A DNA stretch of 40,214 bases from Corallococcus terminator (GTDB taxonomy: Bacteria > Myxococcota > Myxococcia > Myxococcales > Myxococcaceae). The DNA lies in contig NZ_RAVZ01000040.1 of assembly GCF_003611635.1 (NCBI RefSeq), forward strand, positions 1 to 40,214. Direction: 5' to 3'. A model generated the notes under the pieces. That model was not told the DNA's origin and searched no databases. It saw only the letters and a program-made list of their open reading frames with translations. Within the stretch, counting starts at the first letter, position 1. Every line of letters starts with the position of its first letter. Below, in pieces: positions 30,191-38,262 of the stretch. A program made the position numbers and the translations under genes.

Positions 30191-30757
30191 ATGTACTCCA
30201 CCAGCCACGTGAACCTTCCCCAGAACGCGCGCGAAGAGCTCATCGACATGCTCAACACGCTGCTCGCCAACGCCGTCGACCTGCATTGGCAGGTCAAGCA
30301 GGCGCACTGGAACATCCGCGGCACGCACTTCTACAGCCGGCACCTGCTCTTCGACGAGGTGGCCAAGCACGCGCGCAAGCACGCGGACTCCTACGCCGAA
30401 CGTGCGGGCGCGCTGGGCGGCTACGCCCAGGGCACCATCCGCCTGGCCAGCAACAACAGCCAGTTGCCCGAATACGACCTCCAGGCCGTGGACGGCGAGG
30501 CCCACATCCGCGCGCTAGTGGAGCGCGTGGGTCGCTACGCCTCCAGCCTCCGCGACGGCATCACCAAGTCGGATGAGGTGAATGACCCGGTCACCGCGGA
30601 CATCCTCACCCAGACCCTGGGCGAGACCGAGGAGGACCTCTGGTTCCTGGAGAGCCACCTCAACGGCGACGCCCGCGTGGGCACCACCGTTCCGCCCCGG
30701 GGCGGCGGCAACCGCCGGGGCCGCACCGCCGAGGACATCAGCCAGGCCACCACCTGA
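30191..30757 (+). CDS. dps: DNA starvation/stationary phase protection protein Dps
   Basis: A 188-residue ferritin-like Dps protein that oxidises and stores iron and shields DNA from peroxide. The family signature is clear: AVDLHWQVKQAHWNIRGTHF (His of the intersubunit ferroxidase site), SRHLLFDEVAKHARKHADSYAERAGALGGY (second His, Asp and Glu ligands in the HLLFD and DSYAER parts), then HxLFDE-type helices and a four-helix core to about residue 160. The C-terminal 25 residues are Gly/Arg-rich (PPRGGGNRRGRTAED) and basic, possibly helping DNA contact. ATG 30191 is preferred over ATG 30182 because GAGGG lies 9 bases upstream of it. A hairpin follows the stop. Confidence 0.93.
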   Translation: MYSTSHVNLPQNAREELIDMLNTLLANAVDLHWQVKQAHWNIRGTHFYSRHLLFDEVAKHARKHADSYAERAGALGGYAQGTIRLASNNSQLPEYDLQAVDGEAHIRALVERVGRYASSLRDGITKSDEVNDPVTADILTQTLGETEEDLWFLESHLNGDARVGTTVPPRGGGNRRGRTAEDISQATT

Positions 30758-30774
30758 GTTTTTCCGCAACCCGG

Positions 30775-30811
30775 CGGACTCCCGCGCTGTTCCCCTGCGC
30801 GGGGAAGTCCG
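30775..30811 (+). terminator. Hairpin terminator after dps
   Basis: An inner stem TTCCCC (30790-30795) with GGGGAA (30801-30806) sits inside an outer CGGACT (30775-30780) pairing with AGTCCG (30806-30811). It lies between dps and the SDR gene, about 46 bases before the latter's start. Confidence 0.5.
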
Positions 30812-30856
30812 GGTCCGTATAGAACGCGTCCTCTGGATTCCAGGAGGGCGCGGCGC

Positions 30857-31732
30857 ATGGCGGCTCAGGCTCAGAACGACCGGTTGGACGGCAAGGTGTG
30901 CCTCATCACGGGGGCCACCGGCGGCATCGGCCAGGAGACGGCGAAGGCCCTGGCGCGACTGGGGGCTACGCTGGTGCTGTCCGGCAGGGACGCGGCCCGC
31001 ACCGCCGCCACCATCGCCGCCGTGCGTGAAGCCGCGCCCCAGGCGCGCGTGGAGTCGCTGCTCGCGGACCTGTCGTCGCTTGCGTCCGTGCGCGCCCTGG
31101 CCCAGGCGTTCCGCGAGCGGCATCAACGCCTGGACATCCTCGTCAACAACGCGGGCCTCATCATCGACCGTCGCGAGGTGACGGTGGATGGTTACGAGGC
31201 CACGTTCGCGACGAACCACCTGTCGCACTTCCTCCTCACGCACCTCTTGCGCGACCTGCTGGTGGCCAGTGGCCCCGCGCGCATCATCAACGTGTCGTCG
31301 TTTGGGCACGCCTTCGCGAACACCGACTTCCTGGACGACCCGCAGACGGCGAACCAGCCCTACCGCCCCCTCCGCGTCTACGGCAACGCCAAGCTCAGCA
31401 ACATCCTGTTCACCAAGGGGCTGGCGAAGCGCCTCGCGGGCACGCAGGTGACGGCGAACGCGCTGCACCCGGGCGCGGTGCGCACGGGCTTCGGGCACAA
31501 CAGCCAGGGCATCTTCCGCCACCTCGTGAAGCTGGGCGCGCCCTTCATGATCTCCTCCGAGAAGGGCGCGAGGACGTCGGTGTACCTGGCGGCCTCCCCC
31601 GAGGTCGCGGGCGTCAGCGGGGAGTATTTCATCAAATGCCGCAAGGCGAAGCCGTCGTCCGCCGCCCGGGACGAGGCGCTCGCGGAGCGGCTCTGGCAGG
31701 TGAGCGAAGAGCTCACGGGAGTGAAGGCATGA
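30857..31732 (+). CDS. Short-chain dehydrogenase/reductase (retinol dehydrogenase-like)
   Basis: A 291-residue NAD(P)-dependent oxidoreductase. Motifs: LITGATGGIG (T18-G25, cofactor Gly-rich loop), LLADLSSLASV (D near 79), LVNNAG, INVSS (catalytic Ser), and VYGNAKLSN with Y175 and K179. After the active site comes LHPGAVRTGFGHN and the C-terminal substrate part. This arrangement is like the RDH11-14/WWOX group; substrate is unknown. ATG 30857 has AGGAGGG about 9 bases upstream. The last 4 bases overlap the next gene (ATGA), so it is the first gene of an SDR-GST-SelO unit. Confidence 0.93.
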   Translation: MAAQAQNDRLDGKVCLITGATGGIGQETAKALARLGATLVLSGRDAARTAATIAAVREAAPQARVESLLADLSSLASVRALAQAFRERHQRLDILVNNAGLIIDRREVTVDGYEATFATNHLSHFLLTHLLRDLLVASGPARIINVSSFGHAFANTDFLDDPQTANQPYRPLRVYGNAKLSNILFTKGLAKRLAGTQVTANALHPGAVRTGFGHNSQGIFRHLVKLGAPFMISSEKGARTSVYLAASPEVAGVSGEYFIKCRKAKPSSAARDEALAERLWQVSEELTGVKA

Positions 31733-32352
31733 TCGACCTGTACACGTTCAAGACCCCCAACGGCCGCAAGATCTCCATCGCGTTGGAGGAGCTGGGCATC
31801 CCCTACAAGACCCACGTGGTGGACATCACCAAGGGCGACCAGTTCAAGCCCGAGTTCCTGGCCATCAATCCCAACAACAAGATTCCGGCCATCGTGGACC
31901 ACGCGGCGCCGGGCGGCACGCCGCTGGCCATCTTCGAATCCGGCGCCATCCTGCTGTACCTGGCGGAGAAGACGGGCACGCTGATGCCCACGGATCCGCG
32001 TGGCAAGGCGGAAGTGACGCAGTGGCTGATGTTCCAGATGGGCGGCGTGGGGCCCATGCTCGGCCAACTCAACCACTTCGAGGTCTACGCCCCCACGAAG
32101 GTGCCCTACGCCATCGACCGCTTCCGCGCGGAGTCCAAGCGCATCCTGGGGGTCCTGGAAAAGCACCTGGCCTCGCGCGACTACCTGGCGGCCCATTACT
32201 CCATCGCGGACATCGCCACGTATCCGTGGGTGAAGGCCGTGCACGGGAACCCCAAGTTCGGCGACCTCTTCCAGGACACGCCCAACATCCTCCAGTGGCT
32301 GCACCGCGTGGGCAGCCGTCCCGCCGTGCAGCGGGGCATGCAGGTCCCCTGA
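31729..32352 (+). CDS. Glutathione S-transferase, YfcG/Nu-class-like
   Basis: A 207-residue GST. It starts MIDLYTFKTPNGRKISIALEE, where TPNG (T9, N11) is the active-site signature of YfcG-type (Nu-class) enzymes that have disulfide-bond reductase activity toward glutathionyl disulfides. NPNNKIPAIVDH and FESGAILLYLAEK complete the thioredoxin domain. The helical domain contains SIADIATYPWV (N-cap). Starts in the stop of the SDR gene (ATGA at 31729-31732). It is followed after 20 bases by selO. This is a different GST subgroup from the one at 16527-17177. The pairing with SelO, whose known targets include glutathione-linked redox proteins, is notable. Confidence 0.93.
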   Translation: MIDLYTFKTPNGRKISIALEELGIPYKTHVVDITKGDQFKPEFLAINPNNKIPAIVDHAAPGGTPLAIFESGAILLYLAEKTGTLMPTDPRGKAEVTQWLMFQMGGVGPMLGQLNHFEVYAPTKVPYAIDRFRAESKRILGVLEKHLASRDYLAAHYSIADIATYPWVKAVHGNPKFGDLFQDTPNILQWLHRVGSRPAVQRGMQVP

Positions 32353-32372
32353 CAGGGGTTGTCCCCCAGGCC

Positions 32373-33839
32373 ATGGCCCCGCTCGAACAGCTCGTCTTCG
32401 ACAACACCTACGCCCGCCTGCCGCCCGGGTTCGCCGCCCGGGTGGCCCCCGCGCCCTTCCCGGACGCGCACGTGGTGAGCGTGAACCCGGCCGCGCTGCG
32501 CCTCTTGGGGTTGGACGCGGAAGCGGCGACGCGCCCGGAGTTCGCGCGGGTGTTCGGCGGGGGCCAGTTGCTGCCCGGCATGGAGCCGCTGGCCATGGTG
32601 TACGCAGGGCACCAGTTCGGCGTGTACGTGCCCCGCCTGGGAGACGGCCGCGCGCTGCTCCTGGGCGAGGTGCGAGCCCCGGACGGCGCGAAGTGGGACC
32701 TGCACCTGAAGGGCGGCGGGCCCACGCCCTTCTCACGCGGCGGTGACGGACGCGCGGTGCTGCGCTCCACCGTGCGCGAGTACCTGGCCGGAGAGGCCCT
32801 GCACGCCCTGGGCATCCCCACCACCCGGGCGCTGTGCATGCTGGGCAGTCGCACGCCGGTGTACCGCGAGGACGTGGAGACCGGGGCGATGCTGGTGCGG
32901 ATGGCGCCCTCGCACGTGCGCTTCGGCACCTTCGAGTTCTTCCACCACACCGAACAGCCCGCGCACGTGGCCACGCTCGCGGAGCACGTCATCGCCGGCC
33001 ACTTCCCACACATCATGGGACAGGAGCGGCGCCACGCGCGCTTCTTCGAGGAGGTGGTGGAGCGCACCGCCAGACTCATCGCCGGATGGCAGGCGGTGGG
33101 CTTCGAGCACGGCGTGATGAACACCGACAATATGTCCATCCTGGGGCTCACGCTGGACTACGGGCCCTATGGCTTCCTGGACGACTTCGACCCCGGCTTC
33201 GTCTGCAACCACTCCGACCACCAGGGCCGCTATGCGTTCGACCAGCAGCCGCGCGTCGCGCTGTGGAACCTGGCCTGTCTGGGTGAAGCACTGCTGACGC
33301 TCATCACCGAGGACGAGGCCCGCGCCGCCCTGGGCGCCTTCCAGCCCGCGTTCGCCGCGCACTTCCTCGCGCGCATGCGCGAGAAGCTGGGCCTGTCCGA
33401 AACCCGCGACGACGACCGCGCGCTCGTGGAGGACCTGTTCGGCCTGATGGCGGGTTCTCACGTGGACTACACGCGCTTCTTCCGCGCGCTGAACCGGTTC
33501 GATTCAAAGCCTGACGTGCGCAACGACGCCCTCCGCGACCACTTCCTCCCGCCCGAGGGCTTCGACGCGTGGGCCGCGCGCTACCGGGCACGGCTCGACG
33601 CCGAGGGCAGCGTGGACACCGTGCGCCACGCGCGCATGGACCGCGTCAACCCGAAGTACGTCCTGCGCAACTGGGTGGCGCAGCAGGCCATCGCCCGGGC
33701 CCAGGAAGGCGACTTCGCGGAGGTGGACCGGGTGCTCGCCCTGGTGTCCGCGCCCTTCGAAGAACACCCGGGTTCGGAGGCCTACGCGGCCTCTCCACCG
33801 ACGTGGGGCCGGCACCTCGTGGTGAGCTGTAGTTCCTGA
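32373..33839 (+). CDS. selO: SelO/YdiU family protein adenylyltransferase (AMPylase)
   Basis: A 488-residue pseudokinase-fold enzyme that transfers AMP from ATP to Ser/Thr/Tyr of proteins. Family landmarks: PEFARVFGGGQLLPGMEPLA, YAGHQFGVYVPRLGDGRA, LHLKGGGPTPFSRGGDGRAV, HFRF-like region RFGTFEFF, GVMNTDNMSILG and LDYGPYGFLDDFDP (the metal and nucleotide aspartates), and a conserved C-terminal SCSS. In animals the same position holds selenocysteine; here the codons are TGT AGT TCC then TGA stop, so it is a Cys form and the stop is genuine. ATG 32373 follows the GST gene by 20 bases. The known bacterial enzyme acts in oxidative stress, fitting the neighbours. Confidence 0.95.
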   Translation: MAPLEQLVFDNTYARLPPGFAARVAPAPFPDAHVVSVNPAALRLLGLDAEAATRPEFARVFGGGQLLPGMEPLAMVYAGHQFGVYVPRLGDGRALLLGEVRAPDGAKWDLHLKGGGPTPFSRGGDGRAVLRSTVREYLAGEALHALGIPTTRALCMLGSRTPVYREDVETGAMLVRMAPSHVRFGTFEFFHHTEQPAHVATLAEHVIAGHFPHIMGQERRHARFFEEVVERTARLIAGWQAVGFEHGVMNTDNMSILGLTLDYGPYGFLDDFDPGFVCNHSDHQGRYAFDQQPRVALWNLACLGEALLTLITEDEARAALGAFQPAFAAHFLARMREKLGLSETRDDDRALVEDLFGLMAGSHVDYTRFFRALNRFDSKPDVRNDALRDHFLPPEGFDAWAARYRARLDAEGSVDTVRHARMDRVNPKYVLRNWVAQQAIARAQEGDFAEVDRVLALVSAPFEEHPGSEAYAASPPTWGRHLVVSCSS

Positions 33840-33904
33840 CGCGCGCTGTCACCGTCCGCCCAGCAGGCAGGCGGGCACCTCCTGGCGGGAATCCAGGGAA
33901 CGGG

Positions 33905-34423
33905 GTGCCTAGCTTGGAGGACATGATCGAACCTCCTGTTCCGCCCCGCATCGTGTTCCGCGCCCTCGGTCCAGGGCTCTTCGGCGCCACCGCGCTGACG
34001 CTGGTGCACGAGAGTGCCCGCCGTGTCCTGAAGCATCCGCCGCGCATGGACGTGCTGGGCATGCGCTCCCTCAAGAAGGGCATCCGCTTCTTCGGCGGCG
34101 AGCCCGCGAGGGACCGCCAGTTGCATCGCCAGACGCTGGCGGCGGACCTGGTGTCCAACGGGCTCTTCTTCTCGCTCGTCGCCCTGGGGCGTCCCAAGCG
34201 GCCCTACCTTCGCGGCGCGGTGCTGGGACTGCTCGCCGGCCTGGGCGCGGTGGTGCTGCCCCCCTGGCTGGGTCTGGGCAGGGCACCATCCCAGGCCCGG
34301 CCGTCCACCTCGCTGCTCACCGTCGCCTGGTACACGCTGGGCGGACTGGCCGCCGCGCGCGCGACGCGGAGGCTGATGGCCCGGAGCGAACCCTCGCGGC
34401 CTCTGGGAAGACCTGTCGGGTAG
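33905..34423 (+). CDS. Small membrane protein, unrecognised
   Basis: A 172-residue protein with two or three hydrophobic stretches in its C-terminal half (LVSNGLFFSLVALG; LRGAVLGLLAGLGAVVLPPW; SLLTVAWYTLGGLAAA). The N-terminal part has an Arg/Lys-rich region (LVHESARRVLKHPPRMDV) and no signal peptide. I do not recognise the family. GTG 33905 has AGGGA 5 bases upstream; ATG 33923 is in frame but sits only 2 bases after a GGAGG, too close to use well. It is 65 bases downstream of selO and could be the last gene of that unit. Confidence 0.6.
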   Translation: MPSLEDMIEPPVPPRIVFRALGPGLFGATALTLVHESARRVLKHPPRMDVLGMRSLKKGIRFFGGEPARDRQLHRQTLAADLVSNGLFFSLVALGRPKRPYLRGAVLGLLAGLGAVVLPPWLGLGRAPSQARPSTSLLTVAWYTLGGLAAARATRRLMARSEPSRPLGRPVG

Positions 34424-34514
34424 GGGCTCGCGCGCCATCCAAGGTTGGCGAGTGAAATCCTTTCCGGTGGAGCACTTGCCGTGGGCGGACAGGCGACACC
34501 AGCCTTGAAGGTTC

Positions 34515-35054
34515 ATGGCCACCGACTTCACCCGCCTGCCCTTGCGCGGCTTCCAGGATGCGTTGAACGTCGTCGTCGAGTCGCCCCGCGGTTCGACGGT
34601 GAAGCTCAAATACGACACGAAACTCCAGGCCTTCACCCTGTCGCGGCCGCTGACGCGCGGGTTCCGCTACCCGTTCGACTGGGGCTTCATCCCCAGCACG
34701 CAGGGCCCGGACGGCGACCCGCTGGACGCGCTGGTGTACTGGGATGTGCCCACGTGGCCCGGCGTCGTGCTGCCGTGCCGGCCGCTGGGCGTGCTCCTGG
34801 TGGACCAGAAGAAGAAGGACAGCCAGACGGGCGCGCGCGAACGCAATGACCGCGTGCTCGTCGTCCCTGTGAACGCCCCCCGGGCGGAGGGGATGAATTC
34901 CTACCAGGACCTGTCCCGGCGCGAGCTGGAGGAGCTGGAGCACTTCTTCCTCGCGGTGGTGCACTTCGCGGACAAGGACGCGCATGTCCTCGGCTGGGAA
35001 GGCCCGGAGGCCGCCGAGCGCATGGTCGTCCAATACGCCCAGAAGGAGGACTGA
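34515..35054 (+). CDS. ppa: Inorganic pyrophosphatase, family I
   Basis: A 179-residue soluble pyrophosphatase hydrolysing PPi to two phosphates, pulling biosynthetic reactions forward. Key features: VVVESPRGSTVKLKYD, FRYPFDWGFIP, the family signature DGDPLDAL (metal-binding aspartates), and DRVLVVPVNAP. The length matches bacterial family I enzymes, though the C-terminal part (LGWEGPEAAERMV) is a little divergent. The start ATG 34515 has GAAGG close upstream. It is followed after 5 bases by the CHAD gene, whose ribosome binding site lies inside this gene's final codons, so the two are almost certainly co-translated from one message. Confidence 0.93.
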   Translation: MATDFTRLPLRGFQDALNVVVESPRGSTVKLKYDTKLQAFTLSRPLTRGFRYPFDWGFIPSTQGPDGDPLDALVYWDVPTWPGVVLPCRPLGVLLVDQKKKDSQTGARERNDRVLVVPVNAPRAEGMNSYQDLSRRELEELEHFFLAVVHFADKDAHVLGWEGPEAAERMVVQYAQKED

Positions 35055-35059
35055 CCGCC

Positions 35060-35947
35060 ATGCCCCCTCCCACTCCCATCCGGGGCCTCGGCCCCGACAC
35101 CGCGCTGGGCGACGCCGCCCGCCGCATCCTCGCCGGCCGGCTCGCGGACGCGCGCCACCCCGAAGCCCAGCTCGACGGGGAGCTGGACGAGGACGGCGTG
35201 CACGACATGCGCGTGGCCACCCGCCGCCTGCGCGCCGCGCTCCAGGTGTTCCACGCCACCGGCAAGCTCACCCGCCTGGAGGCGGACGTGAAGCGCCTCC
35301 AGGACGCCCTGGGCGGCGTGCGCGACCTGCACGTCCAGGACGCGTGGCTGGGCGCCGCCGCGAAGGGGAAGAAGGACACGACGAAGGCCCTGGTCGGCCT
35401 GCGCAAGACGCACCTGTCCGGCCTGAAGGCGAAGGAGAAGACGCTGCGCGCGGAGCTGGAGCGCTGGTCGGAGCGCACCGTGCCGCGCCTGCTCAAGAAG
35501 CTGGACTCGCTGGAGGATGACCACCGCTTCGCCGGTAAGCGCGTGCGCGGCCACCTGCGCCAGCGCCTGCGCCGCGTGGAGAAGCGCCTGGAGCGCTACG
35601 CGGACGCTCCCGACGCCGCGTCCGCGCACGCCCTGCGCAAGGATTTGAAGAAGCTGCGCTACGAATTGGAGATCTACCAGCCGGCCTTCCGCCGCACCGT
35701 GGGCGCGCTGCTGGAGGTGCTGGTGCCCCTGCAGGATGGGCTGGGCGAACTGCACGACGCGGACGTGCGTCTGGAGCTGTTCGAACGCGCCGCCGCGGAG
35801 GCCCCACCCGGACAGCGCAAGGCCGCGCGCAAGCTGCTGCCCCAAGCCCGGGACGAGCGCGCGGAACGCTCCGCCGAAATCGCCCGCGAGGTGCAGCGCT
35901 GGCACGCGGAGGCCATTCCCAAGCGCCTGCGCAAGGCATTGACCTGA
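35060..35947 (+). CDS. CHAD domain protein (polyphosphate-binding)
   Basis: A 295-residue helical protein of the CHAD family (conserved histidine alpha-helical domain). The hallmark is HDMRVATRRLRAALQVF, with the His and the Arg ladder; later blocks include LGGVRDLHVQDAW, LRKDLKKLRYELEIY and LQDGLGELHDADVRLELF. CHAD domains bind inorganic polyphosphate through this basic pore. No CYTH or other catalytic domain is attached, so it is a stand-alone CHAD. GGAGGA (within AGAAGGAGGA, 35041-35050) is its ribosome binding site. Its tight link to pyrophosphatase suggests a shared phosphate-chain role. Followed by a double hairpin. Confidence 0.92.
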   Translation: MPPPTPIRGLGPDTALGDAARRILAGRLADARHPEAQLDGELDEDGVHDMRVATRRLRAALQVFHATGKLTRLEADVKRLQDALGGVRDLHVQDAWLGAAAKGKKDTTKALVGLRKTHLSGLKAKEKTLRAELERWSERTVPRLLKKLDSLEDDHRFAGKRVRGHLRQRLRRVEKRLERYADAPDAASAHALRKDLKKLRYELEIYQPAFRRTVGALLEVLVPLQDGLGELHDADVRLELFERAAAEAPPGQRKAARKLLPQARDERAERSAEIAREVQRWHAEAIPKRLRKALT

Positions 35948-36009
35948 CGTCCCGCGCGGGCAAATCATCGCCCTGACTGAATACAGACAGTCCTCCTGCG
36001 TCTCCTGCG

Positions 36010-36060
36010 GGCCCGCCGGGTCCCCATGCCCCGGCGGGCCGCGACCGGCCTTCGCCGGTC
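36010..36060 (+). terminator. Double hairpin terminator region after the CHAD gene
   Basis: Two perfect stems in a row: GGCCCGCCGGG (36010-36020) with CCCGGCGGGCC (36030-36040), 11 bp with a 9-base loop; then GACCGGC (36043-36049) with GCCGGTC (36054-36060), 7 bp with a 4-base loop. They sit 62-113 bases after the CHAD stop and just before the next gene's start region. Confidence 0.65.
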
Positions 36061-36084
36061 CGTCCAAGTCAGAGGAGTCTGTCC

Positions 36085-38187
36085 TTGCATTCCCCCTCCC
36101 CCCGGCGGCTGGCCCTCGTGGCCGGAACCGCCTTGTCCGTCATGTCCACGGTGGCCGTCGCCGCCGGTCCCTCCGAACCCGCGGCCCTCCAAGGCACCAA
36201 GGCAGTCCGCCTTCCCCCCCAGCTCACTGGCATCACGCAGTCCGCGGAAGCCCTGAACGCGGGCGACACCGCGCAACTGGGAGTCCAGGCGGTGGATCCG
36301 CAGGGCAGTCCGCTCACCTTCTCCTGGAGCGCCAGCGCGGGCACGCTGGGCGCGCCCGTGAACGGCGCGAATTCGAGCAGCCGGAGCTGGACCGCGCCCG
36401 CGTGTCTGGCGGACGGCAGCGCGCCCGTCGTCGCGACGGTGAGCAATGGCCTGGGCCTGTCCACCTCGGCGGCCTTCGAGTTCAGCGTGGCCCAGGACCT
36501 GTACCTCGATCGCCAGCCGGAGTTCACGGCCTCGGGTTTCACCGAACGCCAGAATGTGACGCTCACCCCCCAGCAGACGCTGCGCGCCAACCCGGCCTGG
36601 ATGCCGGAGTCCCCGGAGCTGCTCGTGCTGCCGTCGGATCAGCGGCTGACGGTGTCGTTCGTGTACGAGAGCGCGGGTGGGAGCCATGGGTTCGGGTATC
36701 TCTACGTCGACGACCTCAGGGCGGCCGGCTTCGTGGACTCCCAGGGCAACCTGACGGACAACAACGCCAACGGCATCGCTGACCTGCACGAGGACCTCTA
36801 CAACCTGGCGCCGCCTACCGGCACCCAGGCCCGTCCGTACATCGGCGTCAACCGCCGCTGCACCCGGACCTTCACTTCGGGAGGCTTCACCTACAGCCAG
36901 CCCGAACTGGCGAGCAACAGCTCCTGCGCCACGGCCTTCTCCGCGGGCCAACTCCTGGCGGATGCCCGTCCTGGTTCCCACCCGAACGTGAACGTCGATG
37001 TCGTGGGAAGCTTCCCGCCCGGGACGCCCGGCACCGGCTATTCGGACAGCGGGCTCTTCGCGCGCATCCCCAACCTGCTGGAGCCGAGGCACGCCCTGAA
37101 TGGGAACCGGGGCCTGGGCCACATCCCGTTCCTCCTCGCCGAAGACGACAGCGACGTGAGCACGTATCAGCAGCTCGGCGCGGTGGGGGATGGGTCCACC
37201 GCCAGCGACGGCATTCCCGACTACGACGTCTCCGCCTACGACGCCCACGGCCTTCCGCGGTCCGTCAATCCGAACCCTGGCATCAGCGGCTATGACCGGA
37301 CGGTGGACCTGGGAGTCGTCCAGGGCGGCCGGGAGCTGGTCTTCTTCCTGGTCGCCGCCTACGGCCTGCCCCACTCCATGGACAACGGCACCGTCTTCCC
37401 GTGTCTGCGCAAGTCGGCCACGGGCCAGTGCACGCTGCACCTGAAGACCCCCATCTCCGTCTTCTTCTCCAAGGCGAAGTGGAACCTGGACCAGGACCCC
37501 GTGGGCCAGGCGCCGGCGGCGGCCCGGAACGCCGGCTGTGCCTACAGCGACCGGTGCAATCCGGCGGCCCCCTCCACGGACGCCTGCACCGTGGTCGGCA
37601 CCACGCAGTCCCTGTGCGGGTGGCTGGATTACGATGCCCAGGTCCGGCTCAACACGCCCCACTACGGGAACATCAACCTCCCGAGGACGGCCATCGTCGC
37701 GCCCCAATCCCCCAGCCTGAGCATGAACATGCCCCACGTCATGGTGGGCGCGACAGGCACCTGGCCCGGCGAATGGCTGTTGGCCTTCGAGGACCTCAAT
37801 GGCGGAGGGGACCGCGACTTCAACGACGTCGTCTTCCTCATCCGGTCCGATCCGTCCGGCCTCGTGCGCTCGCGCGTGCTGAGCCCCGCGGACGCGGGAT
37901 GCGCCATCTCCCGCGTGTACTTCGAGAAGCAGGACACGCGGGATGCGGCCACCTGTGATGCCACGTCCTCCATCTCCTATGCGATCTCCACCGACTGCGG
38001 CAGCCCCACGCCCACCTGGCATCCGGTGACGTTCCAGGGTCCCCCGTACCGCATCCTGGATGTCTCCAGCACACCCGGGAACCAGCTCTGCTGGAAGGCA
38101 ACCTTGAATGGCGGGCAGAGCAGCACCTGCCAGCCCACCATCCACAACGTGGACATCGGGTACGAGACCGTGCCCGTCACGCCCTGA
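36085..38187 (+). CDS. Secreted DUF4114 protein with EF-hand-like loop (paralog A)
   Basis: A 700-residue secreted protein. The TTG start at 36085 has GAGGAG 7 bases upstream and directly precedes a Sec-type signal peptide (about 1-27, ending VAVAAG). An Ig/cadherin-like region (about 45-135) contains SPLTFSWSASAGTL. A calcium loop of EF-hand type, DNNANGIADLHED (D225-D237), is followed by YNLAPP and a Cys-containing stretch. The C-terminal DUF4114 signature is FEDLNGGGDRDFNDVVF (about 567-583). Several conserved Cys pairs suggest an oxidised, extracytoplasmic protein. The function is unknown; DUF4114 is found in calcium-rich surface or matrix proteins. A second copy follows 75 bases downstream. 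Confidence 0.85.
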   Translation: MHSPSPRRLALVAGTALSVMSTVAVAAGPSEPAALQGTKAVRLPPQLTGITQSAEALNAGDTAQLGVQAVDPQGSPLTFSWSASAGTLGAPVNGANSSSRSWTAPACLADGSAPVVATVSNGLGLSTSAAFEFSVAQDLYLDRQPEFTASGFTERQNVTLTPQQTLRANPAWMPESPELLVLPSDQRLTVSFVYESAGGSHGFGYLYVDDLRAAGFVDSQGNLTDNNANGIADLHEDLYNLAPPTGTQARPYIGVNRRCTRTFTSGGFTYSQPELASNSSCATAFSAGQLLADARPGSHPNVNVDVVGSFPPGTPGTGYSDSGLFARIPNLLEPRHALNGNRGLGHIPFLLAEDDSDVSTYQQLGAVGDGSTASDGIPDYDVSAYDAHGLPRSVNPNPGISGYDRTVDLGVVQGGRELVFFLVAAYGLPHSMDNGTVFPCLRKSATGQCTLHLKTPISVFFSKAKWNLDQDPVGQAPAAARNAGCAYSDRCNPAAPSTDACTVVGTTQSLCGWLDYDAQVRLNTPHYGNINLPRTAIVAPQSPSLSMNMPHVMVGATGTWPGEWLLAFEDLNGGGDRDFNDVVFLIRSDPSGLVRSRVLSPADAGCAISRVYFEKQDTRDAATCDATSSISYAISTDCGSPTPTWHPVTFQGPPYRILDVSSTPGNQLCWKATLNGGQSSTCQPTIHNVDIGYETVPVTP

Positions 38188-38223
38188 CCCAGCGGCTCTC
38201 CAGCCCCCCCGGCGACAGGTGAT

Positions 38224-38259
38224 AGACCCCCTCTTCGCAGCCGTCGAACGAGGGGGTCT
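38224..38259 (+). promoter_or_regulatory. Hairpin covering the Shine-Dalgarno of paralog B
   Basis: A perfect 10-bp stem (AGACCCCCTC 38224-38233, GAGGGGGTCT 38250-38259), extended inward by TTCG/CGAA with one bulged base. Its 3' arm contains AGGGGG, the only ribosome-binding-site-like element before ATG 38263. It could terminate paralog A, sequester the start of paralog B, or both. Confidence 0.6.
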
Positions 38260-38262
38260 TCC

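Noticed and set aside
33831-33839. A selenocysteine codon at the SelO C-terminus
   Set aside because: The conserved Cys is encoded by TGT and followed by AGT TCC; the TGA is the normal stop after SCSS, with no SECIS-like need.
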